DNA of 64,000 nucleotides, taken from Nocardioides sp. GY 10127 (GTDB lineage: Bacteria; Actinomycetota; Actinomycetes; Propionibacteriales; Nocardioidaceae). How positions within the stretch are numbered: position 1 is the stretch's first letter; each line of letters begins with the position of its first letter. The DNA is taken from positions 124,001 through 188,000 of the forward strand of contig NZ_STGL01000002.1 in assembly GCF_004919085.1 (NCBI RefSeq). Direction: 5' to 3'. The position numbers were made by a program, and so were the translations under genes. The notes beneath the pieces were generated by a model, which worked only from the letters and a program-made list of their open reading frames with translations, was not told the DNA's origin and did no database searches. This document shows positions 1-9,544 of this stretch, in pieces.

Positions 1-1002
1 AAGCCTCACTCTCGGGTCGAGGGCGCTGTAGACGATGTCGACGGCGAGGTTCGACAGGATGAGCACGCTGGCGCTGAAGATGGCGGTGGCGGACACGATC
101 GGCAGGTCCATCGCGCGGATCGCCGTCAGCGTCCACAGGCCGATGCCGTTGATGTCGAAGATCTTCTCCGTGAAGATCGTGCCGGCCAGGAGCGTGCCGA
201 AGTCGATGCCGAAGATGGTGACGATGGGGACGAGCGCGGCGCGGAGCGCGTGCTTGTAGACGACCGTCCGCGTCGGCAGGCCCTTCGCCTTGGCGGTGCG
301 GATGTAGTCCTCGCTCAGCGCCTCCACCATGGAGCCGCGGCTGTAGCGGGTGTACTGGGTGCAGCCGAAGACGCCGAGGCAGAGCCAGGCCAGGGCCAGG
401 CCGCCGAACCACGCCACCGGGTTCTGGGTGATCGGTGTGTACCCGGGCTCTCCCAGCCAGGGCACCTGCCAGTACACCGCCACGTAGAGGTAGGCGAGCA
501 GGGCGAAGAGGTAGTACGGGATCGAGCTGATGACGAGGAAGGACGACACGAGCGCCTTGTCCGCCAACGATCCTCGTCTTCGCGCGGCCGCCACGCCCAT
601 CGGCACACCGATGAGCAGGTACAGGAAGGCGCCGCCGACGGCCACGGAGACCGTGGCGGGCAGGCGCTTCTTCATGTCGTTCCACACCGGCTTGCCGGTG
701 GAGTAGGACAGCCCGAAGCAGGGGGCGTCGCACTGGACGGTCACGCTGCTGATGGTGATGTCGCGGCCGACGAAGATGCCGCCGACGTAGCGCCCGTACT
801 CGGCGAAGATGTTGTTGTCGTAGCCGAGCTCCTCGGTGAAGACCGCGAGGCGCTCGGGCGTGCAGCGGTTCGACGTCTTGGTGTCGCACATCGCGCGCGC
901 CGGCTCGCTCGGGCCGTACCAGAACAGCGCGAAGACCGAGAACGAGACGAGGAGCAGGACCACCGCCCCTGAGATCAGGCGCTTCAGGATGTAGGCGTAC
1001 AC
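1..1002 (-). CDS. ABC transporter permease, DppB/OppB-like (3' end cut)
   Basis: Membrane permease of a peptide-type (family 5) ABC importer. The 334 visible codons start at GTG 1000-1002, preceded by a GGAG-type ribosome site, and read to the window edge. The last visible residues (ALDPRVRL) are the usual C-terminus of this family, so only a few codons are missing. A first transmembrane segment lies at residues 8-29, several more follow from about 115, and the EAA loop that contacts the ATPase is at about 228-243 (EALSEDYIRTAKAKGLP). It is the third gene of a minus-strand set after permease C and the binding protein. ATPase genes are not visible and presumably lie beyond the edge. Family certain; substrate inferred only. 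Confidence 0.93.
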   Translation of the reverse strand, partial: MYAYILKRLISGAVVLLLVSFSVFALFWYGPSEPARAMCDTKTSNRCTPERLAVFTEELGYDNNIFAEYGRYVGGIFVGRDITISSVTVQCDAPCFGLSYSTGKPVWNDMKKRLPATVSVAVGGAFLYLLIGVPMGVAAARRRGSLADKALVSSFLVISSIPYYLFALLAYLYVAVYWQVPWLGEPGYTPITQNPVAWFGGLALAWLCLGVFGCTQYTRYSRGSMVEALSEDYIRTAKAKGLPTRTVVYKHALRAALVPIVTIFGIDFGTLLAGTIFTEKIFDINGIGLWTLTAIRAMDLPIVSATAIFSASVLILSNLAVDIVYSALDPRVRL

Positions 1003-1079
1003 GCGGTGTGACTCTCCTCGGTGCGGCCCTGGTGGGGGCTGCGGTTGCGGGACGGTGGTCGGGCCGTGGCCCGACCGCG

Positions 1080-1116
1080 GTGGTGGGGACCCCCGGGTCC
1101 CGGGAGTCCCCACCAC
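1080..1116 (-). terminator. Intergenic hairpin between binding protein and DppB-like permease genes
   Basis: A perfect 11-bp inverted repeat (1080-1090 with 1106-1116) encloses a 15-base GC-rich loop that can itself pair. It lies between the binding-protein stop and the permease start. There is no T tract, so it may be a partial terminator or an mRNA-stabilising structure that keeps binding-protein expression above permease expression, as is common in such operons. The next bases contain GTTGC repeated three times. Confidence 0.5.
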
Positions 1117-1187
1117 GTTGCGGTGTTGCGGTGTTGCTGGTTACTGCTGGTGAACCACGAGGCTCACGTGAGTGCCGACGCGGAGCG

Positions 1188-2948
1188 TCAGTTCATCACG
1201 AAGAGGTTCTTGTAGTTCGGGGCGCCGAGAGCCTCGTCGCCCGAGGGGTTGCCGATCTTCGAGCCGAACGTGAACAGCTGGTTGTAGTACGCGGTCGGGA
1301 TCGCCGGGAAGTACTCGGTCTCGATCTTCTCGTCCAGCGCACCCCAGGCGTCGGCCTGCTTGTCCAGGTCCATCGTCGGGATCTTCTTCATCTCGGCGTC
1401 GATGCTCGCTTCGGAGAAACCACCGGTGTTGTAGACGGCACCGGAGCGGAACAGCGGCGGGATGAAGGTCAGGGCCGACGGCCAGTCGGAGCACCAGGCC
1501 ACGCCACGGACGTTCAGGCTCTTGTTGAGCTTGTCGGAGGTGTTCGTCCAGGTGGAGTACGGGGACTCCTGGACCGGGGTGGCCTTGACGGTGAGACCGG
1601 CGGCCTCGAAGCCCTTGGTGATGACGTTCTGGGCCTTGACCGCGAGCGGGTCGGGCTCGTAGTAGATCATCGAGACGGAGTCGACGTCGGAGTCCGCGAG
1701 CAGCTCCTTGGCCTTCTCCGGGTCGTAGCTGAACGCCTCACCGTCGACGTAGTAGTCGGGCTTGCCGGCCATGCCCGGGGGCATGATCGAGTTCGCCATG
1801 GTGCGGGTCACGCCCGGCACCTGACCGCCGGCGGTCCACACGTCCTCGTAGGGGTACGCGTAGGCCAGCGCCTTGCGGAAGTTGATGTCCGTGGAGGCGT
1901 AGTCCGGGTACAGGAAGCTCGTGCACTGCGTGGACTGCTGCACGAGGCGGTCACCCAGGTCGTTCAGCGCCGTCTGGTAGTTCGAAGCCTGCAGGTCCGT
2001 GGACAGCGAGGTCTGCGACTGGGTGTTGTCGCTGAGCATGATCTCGTCGGTCTGGTCCGGGTCGGCGTTGAACTTGAAGATCCACTTGTCGGCGTACTGG
2101 TGACGCGCGGTGTCCGTGCTCGGGTCCCACTGGTCGTTCTTCACCAGGACGAGCTCGTCCTGCGGCGTGAAGGACTCGACCTTGTAGGGGCCGTTGGACA
2201 GGATGTTCTGACCGTAGGTGGTCGGGTTCGACCGGTTGCCCAGCGGCGCCGGGCCCATGGCCATGAACGCGCCCCAGTAGTCCATGTCGGGGAACGACTT
2301 GCTCATGTGGATGGTGACGGTCTTGGCGTCGTTGTCGTAGTCGACGCCGCCCCAGTCCTCCCACGAGGTCTTCTTGTCCGTGTACGGACCCTCGTAGTCG
2401 GGGTTGGCGAAGTACGTCTTCGAGTACTCGGTGCCGGCACCGCTCGGGAACGCCTTGGAGTCCATCGAGCGGGCGATGCCGAACGCGACCTCCTTGGCGG
2501 TGATCGGGTCCCCGTTCTCCCAGGTGATGCCGTCACGCAGGGTGAAGGTCCACTCGGTGAAGTCGTCGTTGTGCTGGCCGAGGTCGGTCGCGAGGTCGGG
2601 GACCAGGGTCGCGTTGCCGTCGGAGTCGACCGAGTACTGGGTCAGCGACCGGCTGGTGAGCGCCTGCTGGATCGAGTTGCCGGTGACGGACCACCCGTTG
2701 GTCGGGTCGAGGTCGTCCGGGCCGTAGTCGCCGGGGAGGTACACCGTGATGGTGCCGCCCGAGGTGGCGCCCTCGACGTCGGCGGCGGGTGCGGTGGCGT
2801 TGGCGTCCTTGTCGGAGCCCGCGTCGGTCTCCTGGAAGGAGCCCGAGTCGCTCGGGGAGGTCGGGTCCCCGCTACCCCCGCCGCACGCGGCGAGGGTGGC
2901 GAGAGCGGCGACGCCGGCGACGAGTGCCAGCGGCTTGGTCCGTCTCAT
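1188..2948 (-). CDS. ABC transporter substrate-binding lipoprotein, peptide family 5
   Basis: Extracellular solute-binding protein of 586 aa, the DppA/OppA type. It has a lipoprotein signal with lipobox LAAC and lipidation at Cys22, followed by a Gly/Ser/Thr linker. The mature domain has typical family 5 elements, including the stretch around WTFTLRDGITWENGDPITAKE. It sits between the two permease genes of the same importer and should deliver an oligopeptide or similar ligand. It starts at ATG 2946-2948. Substrate specificity cannot be read from sequence. Confidence 0.95.
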   Translation of the reverse strand: MRRTKPLALVAGVAALATLAACGGGSGDPTSPSDSGSFQETDAGSDKDANATAPAADVEGATSGGTITVYLPGDYGPDDLDPTNGWSVTGNSIQQALTSRSLTQYSVDSDGNATLVPDLATDLGQHNDDFTEWTFTLRDGITWENGDPITAKEVAFGIARSMDSKAFPSGAGTEYSKTYFANPDYEGPYTDKKTSWEDWGGVDYDNDAKTVTIHMSKSFPDMDYWGAFMAMGPAPLGNRSNPTTYGQNILSNGPYKVESFTPQDELVLVKNDQWDPSTDTARHQYADKWIFKFNADPDQTDEIMLSDNTQSQTSLSTDLQASNYQTALNDLGDRLVQQSTQCTSFLYPDYASTDINFRKALAYAYPYEDVWTAGGQVPGVTRTMANSIMPPGMAGKPDYYVDGEAFSYDPEKAKELLADSDVDSVSMIYYEPDPLAVKAQNVITKGFEAAGLTVKATPVQESPYSTWTNTSDKLNKSLNVRGVAWCSDWPSALTFIPPLFRSGAVYNTGGFSEASIDAEMKKIPTMDLDKQADAWGALDEKIETEYFPAIPTAYYNQLFTFGSKIGNPSGDEALGAPNYKNLFVMN

Positions 2949-3029
2949 AGTCCAGCCTTTCTGTTTCTTGGGTTCGCGCCCCGAGGAGGAGGTCGGGGCG
3001 ACGGGTGCACACGCTGGGCGGAGGAGGGC

Positions 3030-4037
3030 TCAGCGGCGTGTCTTGGGGTCCAGGGCGTCGCGCACGGCGTCACCGAGGAGGTTGAGGGCGAGCACGAGCA
3101 CGACGATCGCGAGCAGCGGCTCGTAGAGGTAGAGCGGGTACTCCTTGAAGAACCCGGTGGCGTCGTCCAGCATCTGCCCCCACGAGGGACGCGTCCGGAT
3201 GCCCACGCCCAGGTAGGCGAGGCCGGACTCCGCGGCGACGAACGCGGGCAGCATCAGCGAGGTGCTCACGACGATGGGCGCCACGATGTTCGGCAGCAGC
3301 TCCTTGACCAGGATGCGCCGGGTGGGCATGCCCATCACCCGGGCCGCGTGGACGAACTCGCGCTCGCGCAGCGAGAGGACCTCGCCGCGGATGAGGCGGG
3401 CCAGGCCCATCCAGCCGAAGAAGCTCAGGACCATGACCAGCAAGACGACCTGCGCCGCCTCGTAGTGGTCGCCGTCGCGGAAGCGCTCGTTGACGATCGG
3501 GGCGATCGTCAGCGCCACGAGCAGGAACGGCAGCGTGAGGAAGAAGTCCGTGAAGAACGACAGGACGCGGTCGACGATGCCGCCCATGAACCCGGCGAGC
3601 AGGCCGACGACGATGCCGAGGACGGTCGCCACGATCGTCGAGAGGGTGGCGATCTCCAGGGAGTTGCGCGCCCCCTCGAGCCAGTAGGCCAGGTTGTCCA
3701 CCGCGGTCGTCGGCGCGATGCCGAACGGGTGCGACCAGACGAACGTCCCGTAAGGCGGGCCGAACTCGGCCTTGGGCACGCCGTTCAGGTTCAGGAACTG
3801 GGTCGGGAACTGCGTCTCCGCGGTGACCCCGAACGCCTTCTGCAGCAGACCCTCGAAGATCGCCAGCAGGACGAACAGGACCACGACGACCATGCAGACC
3901 ACGGCGACCTTGTCGCGCATCAGGCGCCCGAAGGCGATCCGCAGCGGCGACTTCCCGGAGATCTGCGCCGCGTTGCCCTTGGGTCGGGACTTCTGCGGGT
4001 CGAGCTCCGTGGTCTCCTCGGCAACAGGTGCCGACAT
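3030..4037 (-). CDS. ABC transporter permease, DppC/OppC-like
   Basis: Second permease of the peptide importer, 335 aa. I chose ATG 4035-4037 (MSAPVAEETTELD) because GAGGTGAGC lies just upstream; an in-frame ATG 51 bases further upstream lacks that support. There is a charged cytoplasmic N-terminus, a first membrane segment (AVVCMVVVVLFVLLAIF), a large periplasmic loop, then a permease core whose EAA loop reads EVLSLREREFVHAARVMGMP. It ends in DALDPKTRR. It is the first gene of the set, so transcription probably starts in 4038-4209. Confidence 0.95.
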   Translation of the reverse strand: MSAPVAEETTELDPQKSRPKGNAAQISGKSPLRIAFGRLMRDKVAVVCMVVVVLFVLLAIFEGLLQKAFGVTAETQFPTQFLNLNGVPKAEFGPPYGTFVWSHPFGIAPTTAVDNLAYWLEGARNSLEIATLSTIVATVLGIVVGLLAGFMGGIVDRVLSFFTDFFLTLPFLLVALTIAPIVNERFRDGDHYEAAQVVLLVMVLSFFGWMGLARLIRGEVLSLREREFVHAARVMGMPTRRILVKELLPNIVAPIVVSTSLMLPAFVAAESGLAYLGVGIRTRPSWGQMLDDATGFFKEYPLYLYEPLLAIVVLVLALNLLGDAVRDALDPKTRR

Positions 4038-4209
4038 GCTCACCTCATCTAGTGGGGGGTCTTGCCCCGGGGGTCTCCCGGCGGGCACGCCCTACGTGCC
4101 GGTAGGACTCTAGGTGACGTCCCGCGCAACAGGGATCACTCGCGCGTAACGATCTGGTCTCGGCGCCCGACCGGTCGGAGGACGGTTTTGCGCCGAATGG
4201 TGCGGCCGG

Positions 4210-5994
4210 TCAGGCCTCGGGAGCGAGATCCTCCGCCGGAACCGCGTCCACACCGGCCTCCTTGCGCTGCGCCTCCGTGATCGGGGCCGGGGCCGCCGTC
4301 AGGGGGTCGTAGCCGCCGCCCGACTTCGGGAAGGCGATGACCTCGCGGATCGAGTCCACGCCGGCCAGGAGGGCCGTGATGCGGTCCCAGCCGAAGGCGA
4401 TGCCGCCGTGCGGGGGCGCGCCGAACTTGAACGCCTCGAGGAGGAAGCCGAACTTCTCCTCGGCGGTCGCCTCGTCCAGGCCCATGACGGCGAACACGCG
4501 CTTCTGCACGTCGTCGCGGTGGATACGGATCGAGCCGCCACCGATCTCGTTGCCGTTGCAGACGATGTCGTAGGCCCAGGCCAGGGCGTTGCCCGGGTCG
4601 GAGTCGAACGCCTCGAGGTCCTGCGGCGAGGTGAAGGCGTGGTGGACGGCCGTCCACGCGCCGTCGCCCACGGCGACGTCACCGCTGGCCACGGCGTCGG
4701 AGGCGGGCTCGAACAGCGGCGCGTCCACGACCCATGTGAAGGCCCACGCGGACTCGTCGATGAGGCCGCAGCGGCGACCGATCTCGAGCCGCGCGGCGCC
4801 GAGCAGGGCGCGCGAGGGCTTCACCGGGCCGGCTGCGAAGAAGATGCAGTCGCCCGGCTGGGCACCCACGTGCGCGGCCAGGCCGGCCTTCTCCTCGTCG
4901 GTGATGTTCTTGGCCACGGGGCCGCCCAGCGTCCCGTCCTCGCCCACGAGGACGTAGGCGAGACCCTTGGCCCCGCGCTGCTTGGCCCAGTCCTGCCACG
5001 CGTCGAGCTGCTTGCGCGGCTGCGAGGCGCCGCCCGGCATGACGACGGCGCCGACGTAGGGCGCCTGGAACACGCGGAACGGGGTGTCCTTGAAGTACTC
5101 GGTGCACTCCACGAGCTCCTGGCCCATGCGCAGGTCCGGCTTGTCCGAGCCGAAGCGGGCCATGGCGTCCGCGTAGGTGATCCGCGGGATCGGCGTGACG
5201 ATCTCGTGGCCGATGAGCGCCCACAGGCTCTTCAGGATGGCCTCGGCGAGCTCGATCACGTCGTCCTGCTCGACGAAGCTCATCTCGATGTCCAGCTGGG
5301 TGAACTCGGGCTGGCGGTCGGCGCGGAAGTCCTCGTCGCGGTAACACCGGGCGATCTGGAAGTAGCGCTCCATGCCGGCCACCATGAGCAGCTGCTTGAA
5401 CAGCTGGGGGCTCTGCGGGAGGGCGTACCAGGAGCCCGGACGCAGGCGCGCCGGCACCAGGAAGTCACGGGCGCCCTCGGGGGTGGAGCGGGTGAGGGTC
5501 GGCGTCTCGACCTCGACGAAGTCCCGCTCGAGCAGGACGTCGCGGGCGGCCTTGTTCACCTTCGAGCGCAGGCGCAGCGCGCCGCCGGGGCCCGAGCGGC
5601 GCAGGTCGAGGTAGCGGTGCCGCAGACGCGACTCCTCCCCCACCTCGCCGGCGGAGTGCCCGGCCTCGTCGATCTGGAACGGGAGCGGCGCGGCCGCGTT
5701 GAGGACCTCGAGGTCGGTGGTGATGACCTCGATCTCGCCCGTGGGCAGGTTCGGGTTGGCGTTGCCGTCGGGGCGCAGGGACACCTCGCCGGTGACCTTG
5801 ATGCAGTACTCGCTGCGCAGGGCGTGGGCGACCTCCTCGTCGCGGACGACCACCTGGACGACGCCGGTGGACTCCCGCAGGTCGAGGAAGGCGACACCGC
5901 CGTGATCGCGACGACGGGCCACCCACCCGGCGAGGGTGACGGTCTGGCCGACGTGCTCGGCGCGGAGGGCGCCGGCGTCATGGGTGCGGATCAC
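4210..5994 (-). CDS. aspS: Aspartate--tRNA ligase
   Basis: Class II aminoacyl-tRNA synthetase of 594 aa, the normal bacterial length. The start is GTG 5992-5994 (reads [11 protein letters not shown]) because AAGGAG lies eight bases upstream; the reading frame stays open further upstream but with no family similarity. An N-terminal OB-fold anticodon domain (about 1-110) is followed by the catalytic core with motif 2 ([16 protein letters not shown]) and motif 3 ([10 protein letters not shown]) near the C-terminus, with the bacterial insertion domain between. It charges tRNA-Asp. It lies 76 bases downstream of hisS on the same strand, a common actinobacterial arrangement. Confidence 0.97.
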   Translation of the reverse strand: MIRTHDAGALRAEHVGQTVTLAGWVARRRDHGGVAFLDLRESTGVVQVVVRDEEVAHALRSEYCIKVTGEVSLRPDGNANPNLPTGEIEVITTDLEVLNAAAPLPFQIDEAGHSAGEVGEESRLRHRYLDLRRSGPGGALRLRSKVNKAARDVLLERDFVEVETPTLTRSTPEGARDFLVPARLRPGSWYALPQSPQLFKQLLMVAGMERYFQIARCYRDEDFRADRQPEFTQLDIEMSFVEQDDVIELAEAILKSLWALIGHEIVTPIPRITYADAMARFGSDKPDLRMGQELVECTEYFKDTPFRVFQAPYVGAVVMPGGASQPRKQLDAWQDWAKQRGAKGLAYVLVGEDGTLGGPVAKNITDEEKAGLAAHVGAQPGDCIFFAAGPVKPSRALLGAARLEIGRRCGLIDESAWAFTWVVDAPLFEPASDAVASGDVAVGDGAWTAVHHAFTSPQDLEAFDSDPGNALAWAYDIVCNGNEIGGGSIRIHRDDVQKRVFAVMGLDEATAEEKFGFLLEAFKFGAPPHGGIAFGWDRITALLAGVDSIREVIAFPKSGGGYDPLTAAPAPITEAQRKEAGVDAVPAEDLAPEA

Positions 5995-6070
5995 TGCTTG
6001 GTCTCCTTGGTGGTTGCTGCTGCGGGTGCTGCGTACTGGTGTTGCGAGCGGGTGCCGCTGGGGCCGGCGC

Positions 6071-7408
6071 TCAGGCGCCGGGGACGACCTGCGGGCGCAG
6101 GTCCTGGGGCGATGGTGTCCACGTGGCGGGGTCCGCGTCCACCTGGACCCCGTCGCGGATGTCCTTGACCTGGTTGCTGCCGTCGTCCTGGGGGAACCAC
6201 ACGAACGGGATGCCCCGGCGCTCGGCGAACCGGATCTGCTTGCCGAACTTCGCCGCCGTCGGCGCCACCTCACACGGGATCGAGCGGGCGCGCAGGGCCG
6301 CGGCCACGGCCTCGGAGGCGGGCCGGGACTCCTCGTCCGTCACCGCCACGAGGACGGCGGACGGGACGCTGCGCGAGGCGGTCAGACCGGTCCGGGCGAG
6401 CAGCGGCACGAGCACCCGGCTGACGCCGAGGGAGATGCCGACGCCCGGGTAGGTGACCTTGCCGTCGGAGGCCAGCGCGTCGTAGCGGCCACCCGAGCAG
6501 ATCGACCCCATCGACTCGTAGCCGTCCAGGCGGGTCTCGAAGACGGTGCCCGTGTAGTAGTCGAGCCCCCGCGCGATCGAGAGGTCCGCCTCCACGCGGA
6601 CGCGGTCGCTGACCAGGTCGGCGACCCCACGCACGAGGGCGGCGAGCTCGTCGAGGCCCTCGTCCAGGAGCTCGTGGGTCACGCCGAGGTCACGGACGCG
6701 TTCGACGAACGAGTCGTCGCCGGAGCGGATGGTGGCCAGGGCGAGGACGCGGTCGGCCTGCTCGGACGTCGCGCCCGCCTCGTCCACCAGCATCTGGTGG
6801 ACCTTCTCGACGGGCAGCTTGTCCAGCTTGTCGACGATCCGCATGACCTCGTCGAGGTCGTCGAGGCCCAGGCCGGCGTAGAAGCCCTGGATGAGCTTGC
6901 GGTTGTTCACCTGGAGGCGGAACGCGGGCAGGAAGGTGAGCCGGGTCAGGGCGTCGACCATGACGCGGGTGACCTCGACGTCGTGGTGGAACGGGAGCGC
7001 GTCGCGGCCGACGATGTCGATGTCGGCCTGCGTGAACTCGCGGAACCGGCCCTCCTGCGGGCGCTCGCCGCGCCACACCTTCTGGATCTGGAAGCGGCGG
7101 AACGGGAAGTCCAGCTTGCCCGCGTTCTCCAGGACGTAGCGGGCGAACGGCACGGTGAGGTCGAAGTGCAGGCCCATGCCGGCGTGGCCCTCGTCGCTCG
7201 TCTCGTGCAGGCGGCGCAGCAGGTAGACCTCCTTGGAGGTGTCGCCCTTGCGCAGGAGTTGGTCGAGCGGCTCGACGGCACGCGTCTCGATCCCGGCGAA
7301 GCCGTGGAGCTCGAAGGTGCTGCGCAGGGTGTCGATCACCTGCTGCTCGACCGCGCGCTGGGCCGGCAGCAGCTCCGGGAAGCCGCTGAGCGGGGTGGGC
7401 TTGCTCAT
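6071..7408 (-). CDS. hisS: Histidine--tRNA ligase
   Basis: Class II synthetase of 445 aa. Visible elements are the N-terminal [17 protein letters not shown] stretch, motif 2 ([18 protein letters not shown]), the histidine-binding [10 protein letters not shown] signature with the SGGRYDAL loop, and a C-terminal anticodon-binding domain. Its ATG overlaps the stop of the upstream metallo-hydrolase gene by four bases (ATGA), so the two are translationally coupled. Length and motifs match the longer actinobacterial form. Confidence 0.96.
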   Translation of the reverse strand: MSKPTPLSGFPELLPAQRAVEQQVIDTLRSTFELHGFAGIETRAVEPLDQLLRKGDTSKEVYLLRRLHETSDEGHAGMGLHFDLTVPFARYVLENAGKLDFPFRRFQIQKVWRGERPQEGRFREFTQADIDIVGRDALPFHHDVEVTRVMVDALTRLTFLPAFRLQVNNRKLIQGFYAGLGLDDLDEVMRIVDKLDKLPVEKVHQMLVDEAGATSEQADRVLALATIRSGDDSFVERVRDLGVTHELLDEGLDELAALVRGVADLVSDRVRVEADLSIARGLDYYTGTVFETRLDGYESMGSICSGGRYDALASDGKVTYPGVGISLGVSRVLVPLLARTGLTASRSVPSAVLVAVTDEESRPASEAVAAALRARSIPCEVAPTAAKFGKQIRFAERRGIPFVWFPQDDGSNQVKDIRDGVQVDADPATWTPSPQDLRPQVVPGA

Positions 7409-8091
7409 GGGGTCGTGAGGTCCTTCAGGTACGGGTTGGTGGCGCGCTCGCGGCCGATCGAGGTCTGGTCGCCGTGCCCGGGGAGCACGACGACGTCGTC
7501 GGCCAGCGGCAGCACCTTGGAGGCGAGGCTGCGCAGGATGCTCGGATGGTCCCCGCCGGGCAGGTCGGTGCGCCCGATGGAGCCCTTGAAGAGCAGGTCG
7601 CCGGAGAACATCACCTGCGACACGCCCTGCTGCTCGTAGGGGGTCCGGAAGACGACGGAGCCCTCGGTGTGGCCGGGGGTGTGGTCGACGTCGAACGTGA
7701 GCCCCGCCAGCTCGAGCGTCTGCCCGTCGGCGAGCTCACGCACGTCGTCGGGCTCGGCCCACGTGAGGTCCTGCCCCAGGAGCATGCGCGCGGTCTCGCG
7801 CGACATGCCCGCCATGGGGTCCGCCAGCAGGTGACGGTCGCGCGGGTGGATCCAGGCGGTGGCGTCGTGGGTGCCGGCGACGGGCGCCACGCTCCACATG
7901 TGGTCGACGTGACCGTGCGTGACGAGGACCGCGACGGGCTTGAGGCGGTGCTCGCGCACGACCTCCTCCACCCCGCCGGCGGCGTCCTGGCCGGGGTCGA
8001 CGACCACGCACTCGGCGCCCGCGCCGGTCGCCACGACGTAGCAGTTGGTGCCCCACATCCCTGCGGGAAAGCCGGCGATCAGCACCCGCAC
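7405..8091 (-). CDS. MBL-fold metallo-hydrolase, glyoxalase II-like
   Basis: A 228-aa single-domain metallo-beta-lactamase-fold hydrolase. The di-metal motif THGHVDH is at about residues 59-65, followed by DHTPGHTEGS and a C-terminal GHGDQT histidine. These are the ligands of the GloB-like group, which hydrolyses thioesters or related bonds. The real substrate is unknown. The gene overlaps hisS by four bases and opens the hisS-aspS transcription unit; proteins of this family commonly precede hisS in actinobacteria. It is divergent from the DUF349 gene. Confidence 0.9.
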   Translation of the reverse strand: MRVLIAGFPAGMWGTNCYVVATGAGAECVVVDPGQDAAGGVEEVVREHRLKPVAVLVTHGHVDHMWSVAPVAGTHDATAWIHPRDRHLLADPMAGMSRETARMLLGQDLTWAEPDDVRELADGQTLELAGLTFDVDHTPGHTEGSVVFRTPYEQQGVSQVMFSGDLLFKGSIGRTDLPGGDHPSILRSLASKVLPLADDVVVLPGHGDQTSIGRERATNPYLKDLTTP

Positions 8092-8183
8092 ACCCTAGCG
8101 ACGACACGCCCCAGCGCACGTCTTGGCCTCCTCCTCGCCCTACGACCAGTCGGTTTCCGTCTACGATGGCCCCGCCAGTGACC

Positions 8184-8204
8184 TGCTCCGTCCTCGACGG
8201 AGCA
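8184..8204 (+). promoter_or_regulatory. 5' leader hairpin upstream of DUF349 gene
   Basis: Perfect 9-bp stem (8184-8192 with 8196-8204) with a CTC loop, ending 26 bases before the GTG start of the DUF349 gene and just upstream of its ribosome site. A -10-like TACGAT lies at 8162-8167, but no convincing -35 is visible. It may affect translation or mRNA stability. No known RNA family recognised. Confidence 0.35.
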
Positions 8205-8230
8205 CCGACATGCGATCAGGAAGCCGAGCC

Positions 8231-9457
8231 GTGACGAGCCACCAGTGGGGCCGGGTCGACGACGACGGGACCGTGTACGTCAAGACCGCCGAGGGCGAGC
8301 GACCCGTCGGCCAGTACTCCGAGGGGTCTCCCGAGGAGGCCCTCCGCTTCTTCACCGAGCGCTACGACGCGCTCGCGTTCGAGGTCGAGCTGCTCGAGAA
8401 GCGGATCGGCACGGGAGTGATGAGCCCCGAGGAGGCGGCCGAGTCGGTCACCACCGTCCGGGCCCAGGTCACCGACGCGCACGCCGTCGGGGACCTCGCC
8501 GCTCTCGAGACCCGCCTCGCGGCGCTCGAGCCCCTCATCGCCCAGCAGCGCGAGGCCCGCAAGGTCGAGCGCGCCCAGCGCAGCGCCGAGGCGAAGGCCG
8601 CCAAGGAGAAGGTCGTCGCCGAGGCGGAGGCCCTCTCGGCGGGCAACGACTGGCGCAACGGCGCCAACCGTCTCCGGGACCTGCTGGAGGAGTGGAAGGC
8701 GATCCCGCGGATCGACCGCCCCTCCGACGACGCGCTGTGGCGCCGCTTCTCCACCGCCCGCACCACCTACACCCGCCGCCGCAAGGCTCACTTCGCTGAG
8801 CTCAACGAGCGCCGCGAGGGCGCCAAGGTGGTCAAGGAGCGGCTGGCCGCCGAGGCCGAGGCGCTCGCGACGTCCACCGACTGGGGCCCGACCGCCGGCC
8901 GCTACCGCGACCTCATGCGCGACTGGAAGGCCGCGGGACCGGCACCGAAGGACGTCGACGACGCCCTCTGGAAGCGGTTCCGGGGCGCCCAGGACCAGTT
9001 CTTCGGCGCCCGCGACGCAGCGAACGCCGCGCTCGACGCCGAGTTCGCCGACAACGCGGTGGTCAAGGAGCAGATCCTGGTCGAGGCCGAGGCGCTCCTG
9101 CCCGTCACCGACCTGGAGGCGGCCAAGCGCGCGTTCCGCGACCTGGCGGACCGCTGGGACGAGGCCGGCAAGGTCCCGCGGGCGCGGATCAAGGAGCTCG
9201 AGGGCCGCATGCGGAAGGTCGAGCAGGCCATCCGCGACCTCGAGCAGGAGCAGTGGCAGCGCACCGACCCCGAGAAGTCCGCCCGTGCGGACGACATGGT
9301 CGCCAAGCTGCAGGCCGCCATCGACAAGGTCGAGGCCGACCTGGAGAAGGCCCGCGCCGCCGGCAACGCCAAGAAGGTCGCCGACCTGGAGGAGAACCTG
9401 GCCTCGCGCCAGCAGTTCCTCGAGATGGCCAAGCGCGCCTCGGCCGACTTCTCCTGA
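8231..9457 (+). CDS. DUF349 domain-containing protein
   Basis: Protein of 408 aa made of repeated DUF349 units in a long charged helical context (many AEAEAL..DW..RDLLEEWK-type segments), probably coiled coil. I start it at GTG 8231 (reads MTSHQWGRVDDDGTVYVKT), which matches the usual N-terminus of actinobacterial members and has AGGAAG seven bases upstream; an ATG at 8210 is the alternative. No membrane segment or catalytic motif is seen. The molecular role of the family is not well established. It is frequently found beside relA/spoT, as here, where the two converge on a shared hairpin. Confidence 0.88.
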   Translation: MTSHQWGRVDDDGTVYVKTAEGERPVGQYSEGSPEEALRFFTERYDALAFEVELLEKRIGTGVMSPEEAAESVTTVRAQVTDAHAVGDLAALETRLAALEPLIAQQREARKVERAQRSAEAKAAKEKVVAEAEALSAGNDWRNGANRLRDLLEEWKAIPRIDRPSDDALWRRFSTARTTYTRRRKAHFAELNERREGAKVVKERLAAEAEALATSTDWGPTAGRYRDLMRDWKAAGPAPKDVDDALWKRFRGAQDQFFGARDAANAALDAEFADNAVVKEQILVEAEALLPVTDLEAAKRAFRDLADRWDEAGKVPRARIKELEGRMRKVEQAIRDLEQEQWQRTDPEKSARADDMVAKLQAAIDKVEADLEKARAAGNAKKVADLEENLASRQQFLEMAKRASADFS

Positions 9458-9493
9458 CGTTCTCCTGACGGCCGAACCCGGCCGCACAGCGCA

Positions 9494-9527
9494 CGAGGGC
9501 CCGCTCCCCCTGGGGAGCGGGCCCTCG
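9494..9527. terminator. Bidirectional terminator between DUF349 gene and relA
   Basis: A 16-base inverted repeat (9494-9509 with 9512-9527), nearly all GC, lies between two convergent stops. The innermost pairs must open to form the loop. There is no T run on either side. Position between convergent genes supports a shared terminator. Confidence 0.75.
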
Positions 9528-9544
9528 CGTCGTCCTGCCCGCGC

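Noticed and set aside
1008..4052. Very long plus-strand open frame (over 1000 codons) opposite the peptide importer
   Set aside because: It is the antisense shadow of the permease and binding-protein genes. Its composition (Arg/Gly/Val-rich) lacks domain features, while the minus strand has clear families. The same applies to other long plus-strand frames at 4408-6168, 9614-11995, 13759-16035 and 37599-40463.
8123..8230. N-terminal extension of the DUF349 protein from the first open codon
   Set aside because: The extra 36 residues have no similarity; the GTG at 8231 has a ribosome site and the family N-terminus.
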